From the NCBI RefSeq assembly GCF_001046855.1, contig NZ_HF570958.1:492698-524886 (forward strand): 32,189 nt of DNA, given 5' to 3'. The notes beneath the pieces are model-generated. The model made no database searches. It was given only the letters and a program-made list of their open reading frames with translations, and was not told the origin of the DNA. Source of the stretch: Nostocoides japonicum T1-X7 (GTDB lineage: Bacteria > Actinomycetota > Actinomycetes > Actinomycetales > Dermatophilaceae). A program made the translations under genes and the position numbers. This document shows positions 8,374-14,762 of the stretch, one piece after another. Numbering within the stretch: position 1 is the stretch's first letter; each line of letters starts with the position of its first letter.

Positions 8374-9333
8374 ATGAAGGCTGCTCTCGTCACCCGCTAC
8401 GACGCTCCACCGGCATACGCCGACGTCGAGGAGCCACGGGCCACCGGCCCGCACGACGTGATCGTCGACGTCCTCGCCGCCGGGCTCCATCCGCGCGTCC
8501 TGTCCCAGGCGGACGGCTCGCACTACACGAGCACCGCGGAGCTGCCACTCGTCCCGGGCATCGACGGCGTGGGGCGGGATCCCGAGGGTCGGTTGCGGTT
8601 CTTCGTGCTCGACGACACGACGCAGGGCTCGATGGCCGAGCGCACCGTCGTCGACGTCCGGCGCAGCGTCGTGCTTCCCGACGACTGCGACCCGGTGGCG
8701 GTGGCCGCCGCCATGAACCCGGCGATGTCGTCGTGGATCGCGCTGCGTCGCCGGATCGCCTTCCACCCGGGGCAGAGCGCGCTCGTCCTCGGGGCGACGG
8801 GCAACGCGGGGCGGATGGCGGTGCAGGTGCTGCGCCTCCTCGGGGCGTCGTCCGTCGTCGCCGCCGGGCGTGACGAGGGACGCCTCACCGAGCTCGCCTC
8901 CCTCGGCGCCGACGTGAGGGTCCGGCTCGACGCTCCGGACACCCGTTCCGCACTGGGTGCCGCGGCTGCCGACGTCGACGTCGTCGTCGACTACGTGTGG
9001 GGTGAGCCGACGGCTGCGGCGATGACGGCCGTCGTGACCGATCGCGTCGACCGCGGCCGGGACCTCACCTGGATCGAGGTCGGGTCGGTCGCCGGGCCGG
9101 TCGCCGCCATCCCGTCGGCGGCCCTGCGCGCGGCGCGGCTCTCGATCGTCGGCAGCGGCCAGGGCTCGGTGAGCACCCCGGACATCGTCGCGGAGCTGCC
9201 GTCCCTCGCCGACGTCATCAGCGAGGGACGGCTGACCGTCGACGCCCGCCCGGTGCCGCTACGGGAGGTCGGCGACGTCTGGACGGACGCGCGTCGCACG
9301 GGGCACCGGATCGTCGTCGTCCCGGGCGCCTGA
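8374..9333 (+). CDS. Quinone oxidoreductase-like protein of the MDR (zinc-independent alcohol dehydrogenase) superfamily
   Basis: The 319-residue protein has a GroES-like N-terminal domain followed by a Rossmann domain with the NADPH-binding motif LGATGNAGRMAVQVLRLLGA near residues 137-156, and DVDVVVDYVWGEP after it. No structural or catalytic zinc cysteines are seen, so it groups with NADPH:quinone reductases. AAGGA lies about 5 bases before ATG 8374. The MarR regulator and two operators upstream suggest induction by quinones or other electrophiles, by analogy with MarR-type redox switches. Its last 75 bases overlap the convergent gene ending at 9259. Confidence 0.85.
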   Translation: MKAALVTRYDAPPAYADVEEPRATGPHDVIVDVLAAGLHPRVLSQADGSHYTSTAELPLVPGIDGVGRDPEGRLRFFVLDDTTQGSMAERTVVDVRRSVVLPDDCDPVAVAAAMNPAMSSWIALRRRIAFHPGQSALVLGATGNAGRMAVQVLRLLGASSVVAAGRDEGRLTELASLGADVRVRLDAPDTRSALGAAAADVDVVVDYVWGEPTAAAMTAVVTDRVDRGRDLTWIEVGSVAGPVAAIPSAALRAARLSIVGSGQGSVSTPDIVAELPSLADVISEGRLTVDARPVPLREVGDVWTDARRTGHRIVVVPGA

Positions 9334-10019
9334 GGTCTCCTCGACGATCGCGTCGACGAGCCTCGCCAGCTCGGCACCGGACCAGCCGATGCCCGGGCAG
9401 CCGAGGAGGTAGTCGGCGATGTCCCCGGGCGTGAGGCCGTGTGCGTCGCGGAGTCCGCTGACGACCCATCGCAGGTATGCCGCGCTCGGGAGGTTGGCGC
9501 GCAGGTCGGCCGCTCCCCCGCCGTGGCTCATCGTGAGGACCGCCCGGCCGTCGAGGCGCCCGAGCCGATGCACCGTCTCGTAGTGCCCCGGGCCGAGGGC
9601 GACGGTGGCCGCGCGGACCGAGGGGTCCCGCACCGGCGCCAGGAGGAGCGGCTCCACGTCCCTCGGCGGGTCCTCGGCGGCCCGGCCCCGAGGATCACGG
9701 TGCATCTCCTGGGTCACGACGTCGACGAGCTGGGCACACGTCAGCAGGTAGCCGCGCATGAGTGCCGGTCCGGGTCGCGCCGGGTCGTAGAACGCCATGC
9801 CGCCGCCCCAGACCGTGCTCTCCTCGGCGAAGTGCACGGAACCCTCGGCGACGAGCGGCCGATCGGCTCTCGGGGAGGGCTCGCGTCACGGCAGCCGGGA
9901 TACGTGTGCCGGCCACCGGGTGGACGCCCTCCCGCGACGTAGCAGTGGAAGCGTTCGAGGCTGAGGTTCGACCCGTATGCGGCGTACCAGACGAGGTCGT
10001 CGCCGTCCGTCGCGGTCAC
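9259..10019 (-). pseudogene. Gamma-glutamylcyclotransferase-fold protein, frameshifted
   Basis: The N-terminal part starts at GTG 10019 and reads DDLVWYAAYGSNLSLERFHC, with the YGSN motif of the gamma-glutamylcyclotransferase (ChaC/AIG2-like) fold. After PGCRDASPPRE the frame loses similarity near 9862-9880; the pattern resumes in another frame as ADRPLVAEGSVHFAEES, WGGGMAFYDP, GYLLTCAQLVDVVTQEMHR. The span is 761 bases, one short of 254 codons, so a single base has been lost, close to a CCCTCCCC run. Actinobacterial homologues are sometimes named histone deacetylases, without good reason. GTG overlaps the UvrA-like stop (GTGA). The C-terminal 75 bases overlap the convergent oxidoreductase gene. 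Sequencing error is a real alternative. Confidence 0.78.
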
Positions 10020-12367
10020 CGCAGCAGGTACCGGCCGGTGAGGCTCTCGGGTGCACCGGGCAGCCCGTCGGGCGGGCCGGCGTGGACGACCCGTCCGCCG
10101 CGATCGCCCGCTCCGGGCCCGAGATCGACGACCCAGTCGGCACCGACGATGACGTCACGGTCGTGCTCGGCGACGACGACGGTGTTGCCGGCGTCGACGA
10201 GGCGGTGGATCTCCGTCGTGAGGCGCTCCCGGTCGGCGGGATGGAGCCCGGTCGTCGGCTCGTCGAGGAGGTAGAGGGTCCGCTCCCGGCTCGTGCGCTG
10301 CAGCTCGGTCGCGAGCTTGATCCGCTGTGCCTCGCCGCCGGACAGCTCGGTCGCGGGCTGCCCGAGGCCGAGGTATCCGAGGCCGAGGGCGTCGAGGGCG
10401 CGCAGGCTGCGCAGAATCGGCCTCTCCTCGGCGAAGACGGCGAGGGCGTCCTCGACGGACAGGTCGAGGACGTCGGCGATCGTGCGCCCACCCCACCTCA
10501 CCTCGAGGGTGTCCGGCAGGTAGCGGCTTCCCCCGCAGGTCTGGCACGGGGCATACGAGCCGGGGAGGAACATGAGACCGACCTCGACCATCCCCTCCCC
10601 CTGGCACGTCGGACACCGGCCCTCGGCGACGTTGAAGGAGAACCGGCTCACGCCGAATCCCCGCTCCTTCGCATCGCTCGTCGCGGCGAAGAGCCGGCGG
10701 ACGTGGTCGAACAGACCGGTGTAGGTCGCGAGGTTGGAGCGGGGCGTGCGCCCGATGGGCTGCTGGGTGATCCGGACCAGGCGCCACTCCCCGGCACCGT
10801 CGGCGACGGCGTCGAGCAGGCTCGTCTTGCCGGCTCCCGACACCCCCGTCACGACGCTCAGCACGCCGAGGGGCACGTCGACGTCGAGGTCGTGGAGGTT
10901 GTGGCGGCGTATGCCACGCAACCGCAGCCAGTCCCGCGGCTCCCGGACCGCCCGGGTCCGCCGGGACGGCCGGTCCAGCCAGGCCCCGGTGACGGACTCC
11001 GCAACCCCGGTGAGCCCGTCGACCGGTCCCGAGTAGAGGACGCGCCCACCATGACGTCCCGCACCGGGGCCGACGTCGACAACCCAGTCACAGCCGCGGA
11101 CGAGGTCCCGGTCGTGCTCGACGAGCAACACGCTGTTGCCGCCCTCGACGAGCCGCCGGACGACGTCGCGCAACGCCGCGGAGTCGGCGGGATGGAGCCC
11201 GGCCGACGGCTCGTCGAGGACGTAGACGACCCCGAAGAGTCCGGTGCCGAGAAGCGTTGCGAGACGCAGCCGTTGGAGCTCGCCGGCGGAGACCGACCCG
11301 GTCGGGCGAGCGAGGGACAGGTGGCCGAGGCCGAGCTCGACGAGGACGTCGAGGCGACCGAGGAGCTCGTCGAGGAGCGTCGTCTCGGCCTCCGTGACAG
11401 CGGCCTGCGTCGACACGCCCGCGTCGAGGTCCCTTCGGCGCGACCGCGACTCGTCACGCAGCCGGTCGAGCTGCCAGTCCGCGACCACGTCGACGGGGGC
11501 GCCCTGCCAGGTCACCGCGAGGGCGTCCGCGCGGAGCCGGCGGCCACGGCATACCGGGCAGGTCTGCACGTCGACGAAGGCCATCGCCCGCTCGCGGGTC
11601 GCGGCCGATCCCGAGCCGAGGGACTTCAGCAGGTGCCGCTCGGCGCTGAGGTACTTGCCCTCGTAGGGCCGCTGAATGCGCCCCGCCTCCCGGACCGAGT
11701 GGACCGTGACGACGGGCTCCTCGTCGGTGAACAGGATCCAGTCGCGGTCCTCCTGCGACAGCTCGCGCCACGGCCGGTGGATGTCGTAGCCGAGGGTGTC
11801 GAGGATGTCCCGGTAGTTCTTGCCGAGCCAGGCACCGGGCCAGGAGGCGATGGCCTTCTCGGCGATGGACAGACCGGGGTCGGGGACCATCGACGCCTCG
11901 GTCGCCCGGTGCACCTCGCCGAGGCCGTCGCATTCCGGGCACGCGCCGACCGTCGTGTTCGGCGAGAAGTGGTCGGAGTCGAGCCGGGGAGCACCCTCGG
12001 GGTAGGAACCCGTGCGGGAGAACAGCATCCGCAGCGTGTTGGACAGTGTCGTCACGGTGCCGACGGTGGACCGGGCGTTCCCTCCGCCCCGCGTCTGCTG
12101 GAGCGCGACCGCAGGAGGAAGCCCGCTGATCTCGCGGACGCGGGGGTTCGTCGCCTGGTGGATGAGCCGCCGCGCGAAGGGTGCGACGGAGTCGAAGTAG
12201 CGGCGCTGCGCCTCGGCGTGGATCGTGCCGAAGGCCAGCGACGACTTGCCGGAGCCGCTCACGCCGGTGACGGCGACGAGACGGGTCCGCGGGAGGTCGA
12301 CGTCGACGTCCCGCAGGTTGTGCAGTCGGGCCCCGCGCACCCGAATGCCCTCGAGCTCGGCACCCAT
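10016..12367 (-). CDS. Short UvrA-like ATPase (excinuclease ABC subunit A paralogue)
   Basis: The 783-residue protein is a UvrA paralogue, well short of canonical UvrA (about 940-970). It has two ABC ATPase modules: Walker A GVSGSGKSS (Lys about 41) and GVSGAGKTS (about 511), signature motifs VSAGELQRLRLA (atypical) and LSGGEAQRIKLA, and Walker B VYVLDEPSAGLHP and LYLLDEPTTGLHP. Zinc-module cysteines are present in CPECDGLG, CPVCRGRRL, CPTCQGEG and CQTCGGSRY. Such short paralogues have been linked to drug tolerance or DNA damage responses; the role here is unknown. The ATG shares one base with the stop of the methyltransferase gene (TGATG), and GTGA couples it to the next gene. The open frame extending upstream to 12982 belongs to no homologue. 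Confidence 0.9.
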   Translation of the reverse strand: MGAELEGIRVRGARLHNLRDVDVDLPRTRLVAVTGVSGSGKSSLAFGTIHAEAQRRYFDSVAPFARRLIHQATNPRVREISGLPPAVALQQTRGGGNARSTVGTVTTLSNTLRMLFSRTGSYPEGAPRLDSDHFSPNTTVGACPECDGLGEVHRATEASMVPDPGLSIAEKAIASWPGAWLGKNYRDILDTLGYDIHRPWRELSQEDRDWILFTDEEPVVTVHSVREAGRIQRPYEGKYLSAERHLLKSLGSGSAATRERAMAFVDVQTCPVCRGRRLRADALAVTWQGAPVDVVADWQLDRLRDESRSRRRDLDAGVSTQAAVTEAETTLLDELLGRLDVLVELGLGHLSLARPTGSVSAGELQRLRLATLLGTGLFGVVYVLDEPSAGLHPADSAALRDVVRRLVEGGNSVLLVEHDRDLVRGCDWVVDVGPGAGRHGGRVLYSGPVDGLTGVAESVTGAWLDRPSRRTRAVREPRDWLRLRGIRRHNLHDLDVDVPLGVLSVVTGVSGAGKTSLLDAVADGAGEWRLVRITQQPIGRTPRSNLATYTGLFDHVRRLFAATSDAKERGFGVSRFSFNVAEGRCPTCQGEGMVEVGLMFLPGSYAPCQTCGGSRYLPDTLEVRWGGRTIADVLDLSVEDALAVFAEERPILRSLRALDALGLGYLGLGQPATELSGGEAQRIKLATELQRTSRERTLYLLDEPTTGLHPADRERLTTEIHRLVDAGNTVVVAEHDRDVIVGADWVVDLGPGAGDRGGRVVHAGPPDGLPGAPESLTGRYLLR

Positions 12368-13260
12368 CACGACCACCTCCCCAGCGCCCGAGACAGGTCC
12401 CGGATGTCGTCGGGACCGACGCGGCAGCAGCCGCCGACGAGGCGGGCACCGGCCTCGACCCAGGCCCGGACGTCGTCGGGATGGAAGGCGGAAACGCCTG
12501 TCCAGCAGCGGCTTTCCGCATCCCATGCCTGGCCGCTGTTGGGGTATGCCACTGCGGGACGGATGGTGGCCGTGGCCGTCAGCGCGGGGAGGACGTCGGC
12601 CGGCGCGCAGCAGTTGACGCCGACGGCGATCACCTCGGGGACGTCGGCCGCCATGGCGAACGCCTCGGCGAGCGGCTCGGCCTGCCTCGTCCGGGTGCCG
12701 ACCGCGCTGAGCGAGACCCACGCGGGATGCCCGCTCCCCTCGAGCTCCGTGAGGAGCGCCTCGACCTCGGAGAGGCAGGGGATGGTCTCGAGCGCGAGGA
12801 CGTCCGCGCCTGCCTCGGCCAGCACGGCCAGACGGGGCCGGTGGAAGGCGCGCAGCTCCGGGACGCTCAGCCCGTAGTCGCCCCGGTATTCGGAGCCGTC
12901 CGCGCGAACCGCGCCGTAGGGACCGACGGACGCGGCGACCCAACCGCCGGGTGCCTCCGCGTCCCTCGCCCGGCGTGCGCACGCGACGCTCTCCCGGAGC
13001 AGCCGGACCGTGTCGTCCTCGTCGAGGCCGGCGGCCGCGAAGCCCTCGAACGACGCCTGGTACGACGCCGTCGTCGCGACCTGCGCGCCGGCTCGGAAGA
13101 ACTCCCCGTGCGCCGCCTCGACGGCACCGGGATCGTCACGCAGGAGCCGCGCGGACCAGAGCGCCGACGACAGGTCGTGACCGCGCGCCTCGAGGAGCGT
13201 CGCGAGACCGCCGTCGAGGACGACCGGTGCCGAGCGCAACGCCTCCGCAAGACTGCTCAT
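12367..13260 (-). CDS. mmuM: Homocysteine S-methyltransferase
   Basis: The 297-residue protein matches MmuM, which transfers a methyl group from S-methylmethionine or S-adenosylmethionine to homocysteine to form methionine. The start motif VVLDGGLATLLEARG and the zinc ligands in GVNCCAP (about residue 216) and GGCCRVGP (about 277) are all present. ATG 13260 was chosen because GAGGA lies 7 bases upstream; an ATG ten codons earlier has no such support. It heads a coupled operon with the UvrA-like ATPase and the cyclotransferase-fold gene, an odd combination joined by sulfur chemistry only in part. Confidence 0.93.
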   Translation of the reverse strand: MSSLAEALRSAPVVLDGGLATLLEARGHDLSSALWSARLLRDDPGAVEAAHGEFFRAGAQVATTASYQASFEGFAAAGLDEDDTVRLLRESVACARRARDAEAPGGWVAASVGPYGAVRADGSEYRGDYGLSVPELRAFHRPRLAVLAEAGADVLALETIPCLSEVEALLTELEGSGHPAWVSLSAVGTRTRQAEPLAEAFAMAADVPEVIAVGVNCCAPADVLPALTATATIRPAVAYPNSGQAWDAESRCWTGVSAFHPDDVRAWVEAGARLVGGCCRVGPDDIRDLSRALGRWS

Positions 13261-13309
13261 GCGCGGATCCTCGCATGCCGTCGAGGGCATGGCGTCGCGG
13301 CCGCGCGGT

Positions 13310-13329
13310 CGGGAGGGACGACCCTTCCG
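13310..13329 (-). terminator. Hairpin downstream of vapBC
   Basis: CGGGAGGG (13310-13317) pairs with CCCTTCCG (13322-13329), eight base pairs including one G-T wobble, closing a four-base loop. It lies three bases past the vapC stop. No T-run, as is common in high-GC actinobacteria. Confidence 0.5.
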
Positions 13330-13332
13330 CGC

Positions 13333-13743
13333 TCAGGTGAGCAGATCGACCCTGGTGCCGACCGCCTCGTAGGTGCCACGAGCTCGCGCGTCCCGCGTCG
13401 CGAGCGGCAGGTCACGGGACCGTGCGGCAATGCCGACGAGCGCGTCATACGCGGCCCCGCCGGCGATGCCTCGCTCGGCGAGGGCCCGATGGATGGTCCG
13501 GAAGCCTTCCTCGTCGACCACGACGGCCTCCTCGAAGTTCGCGTCGATGAGGGCGACCGCGTCCGCTGGCGACACTCTCGCGTCGCCCGGCAGCCGCGTC
13601 AGGACGGAGTACGTCTCCACGAGGGCATGACCGCTCAGCGTGAGTGAGCGACCGCGTGCCCACTCGGTCACCTCCTCGTGCGTCGGGTGCGTCGCGACGA
13701 GGAGCGGCACCGCGACGCTCGTGTCGACGGCGGTGAGCGTCAC
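13333..13743 (-). CDS. vapC: PIN-domain toxin VapC
   Basis: The 136-residue protein is a PIN-domain ribonuclease of the VapC class, which cleaves RNA when freed from its antitoxin. Acidic motifs appear in order: AVDTSVAVPLL (first Asp, residue 7), HALVETYSVLTRLP (Glu about 43), YDALVGIAARSRDLPLATRD (Asp about 100 and 118). The GTG start overlaps the vapB stop by four bases (GTGA), the usual coupled order antitoxin then toxin. Bases 13673-13717, coding for part of the N-terminal domain, are repeated exactly at 14045-14089. Confidence 0.92.
   Translation of the reverse strand: MTLTAVDTSVAVPLLVATHPTHEEVTEWARGRSLTLSGHALVETYSVLTRLPGDARVSPADAVALIDANFEEAVVVDEEGFRTIHRALAERGIAGGAAYDALVGIAARSRDLPLATRDARARGTYEAVGTRVDLLT
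13673..13717. repeat. 45-bp direct repeat, copy inside vapC
   Basis: Identical over 45 bases to 14045-14089. The copies are 372 bases apart (124 codons) and flank vapB plus the first codons of vapC. Confidence 0.9.
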
Positions 13744-13979
13744 CGTCGGCCCGCGTCGATCAACGCGAACATGTCGTCATCGGTCACGACGGTCGAGCTC
13801 ACCGCGACCAGACGACCTCCCGAGTCGCGTTGCAGCTGCGCGGTTCTGCCCCCGCGTGTCACCTGCACGCCCGTGCCGTACGCCGAGATGTCCACCGTGG
13901 TCCCGGGCGTCAGCCCGAGGGCGTCCCGCAGGCTCTTCGGCAGCAGGATCCGTCCGCCGGAGTCGATGGTCGCTTCCAT
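13740..13979 (-). CDS. vapB: AbrB-type antitoxin VapB
   Basis: The 79-residue protein has an N-terminal AbrB/SpoVT swapped-hairpin DNA-binding domain (MEATIDSGGRILLPKSLRDA, then LGLTPGTTVDISAYGTGVQV) and an acidic C-terminal tail that would wrap the toxin (TVVTDDDMFALIDAGRR). It precedes and overlaps vapC. These antitoxins repress their own promoter with the toxin as co-repressor. An extended -10 lies 6 bases before the ATG, suggesting a leaderless message. Confidence 0.92.
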   Translation of the reverse strand: MEATIDSGGRILLPKSLRDALGLTPGTTVDISAYGTGVQVTRGGRTAQLQRDSGGRLVAVSSTVVTDDDMFALIDAGRR

Positions 13980-13985
13980 GGGAAA

Positions 13986-13994
13986 ATGCTACCA
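13986..13994 (-). promoter_or_regulatory. Extended -10 of the vapBC promoter
   Basis: TGGTAGCAT on the - strand is a TGN-extended -10 (TAGCAT). It ends 6 bases before ATG 13979 with no room for a ribosome-binding site, so the mRNA is probably leaderless. No convincing -35 is seen, consistent with an extended -10. Confidence 0.45.
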
Positions 13995-13995
13995 G

Positions 13996-14089
13996 TCAAA
14001 TCCCAGGGGCAGCCGACGACGACCGGATGGCCCAGGCGCTCACGTCCTCGTGCGTCGGGTGCGTCGCGACGAGGAGCGGCACCGCGACG
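13996..14089 (-). pseudogene. VapC fragment
   Basis: The - strand reads VAVPLLVATHPTHEDVSAWA, matching VAVPLLVATHPTHEEVTEWA of the intact VapC; similarity runs past the 45 identical bases into diverged codons, then stops and a TGA follows at 13996. The catalytic AVDTS start and everything after the second helix are missing. It is a dead remnant of a related toxin gene, or a duplicated piece, 13 bases from the end of the response-regulator gene. Confidence 0.65.
14045..14089. repeat. 45-bp direct repeat, copy in the VapC fragment
   Basis: Identical over 45 bases to 13673-13717, same orientation. It makes up most of the vapC remnant upstream of vapB. Confidence 0.9.
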
Positions 14090-14102
14090 GGCTCCGGCCC
14101 CC

Positions 14103-14762
14103 TCACGGCTCCCTCGGGCCACGGGCCACACCCGTCTCGTAGGCGACGACGACGGCCTGCACCCGGTCGCGGAGGCCGAGCTTCATGAGGACGCGGGCGA
14201 CGTGGGTCTTGACGGTCGTCTCGCCGATGAACAGCTCGGCCGCGATCTCGGCGTTCGACATGCCTCGGGCGATCAGGCGCAGCACGTCGATCTCACGGGC
14301 GGTGAGCCGGTCGAGGGCCGGCGCGTCGGTCCGAGGGCGGTCGCTCGTGAACCGGTCGACCAGCCGCCGGGTGAGCGCCGGAGCAAGGAGCGCGTCCGCG
14401 CCGTGGGCGGCCTGTCGGACGGCGACGACGATGTCCTCCCCGGGCATGTCCTTGAGGAGGAACCCGGAGGCTCCGGCCCGCATCGCCCGGTAGACGTACT
14501 CGTCGAGATCGAAGGTCGTCAGCATGAGCACTCGCGTCGTCGTCCCGGCGGCGGCGAGCCGGGCCATGGCGTCGAGTCCGTCGACGCCCGGCATCTGCAC
14601 GTCGAGAAGCAGGACGTCCGGACGGGTCGCGGCCACGAGGGCGACCGCCTCCGCGCCGTCGGCGGCCTCACCGGTGACGACGACGTCGGGCTCGCCCTCC
14701 AGGATCATCCGCAGCCCGCTGCGCACCAGCGGCTGGTCGTCGGCGATGGTGACCGTGATCAC
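14103..14762 (-). CDS. NarL/LuxR-family response regulator
   Basis: The 219-residue protein has a receiver domain (acidic pair IADDQPL, residues 8-9; phospho-acceptor Asp54 in LLLDVQMPG; Lys in FLLKDMPG about 104) and a C-terminal LuxR helix-turn-helix (LTAREIDVLRLIARGMSNAEIAAE, split about 152-175, then GETTVKTHVARVLMKLGLRDR). The GTG start overlaps the kinase stop by four bases, pairing the two. Targets are unknown; the divergent membrane-protein gene at 16770 is the nearest candidate. Confidence 0.93.
   Translation of the reverse strand: MITVTIADDQPLVRSGLRMILEGEPDVVVTGEAADGAEAVALVAATRPDVLLLDVQMPGVDGLDAMARLAAAGTTTRVLMLTTFDLDEYVYRAMRAGASGFLLKDMPGEDIVVAVRQAAHGADALLAPALTRRLVDRFTSDRPRTDAPALDRLTAREIDVLRLIARGMSNAEIAAELFIGETTVKTHVARVLMKLGLRDRVQAVVVAYETGVARGPREP

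Noticed and set aside
9977..12877. Very long + strand open frame (966 codons) opposite the UvrA-like gene
   Set aside because: Antisense frames stay open in GC-rich coding DNA; the protein is repetitive Arg/Glu/Asp-rich with no domains, while the - strand has clear ATPase motifs.
12368..12982. 205-residue N-terminal extension of the UvrA-like protein
   Set aside because: Lies within mmuM on the same strand in another frame; UvrA similarity begins at ATG 12367.
13274..13291. CATGCC/GGCATG inverted repeat upstream of mmuM
   Set aside because: Six-base arms are expected often in GC-rich DNA, and no riboswitch (SAM or other) features surround it.
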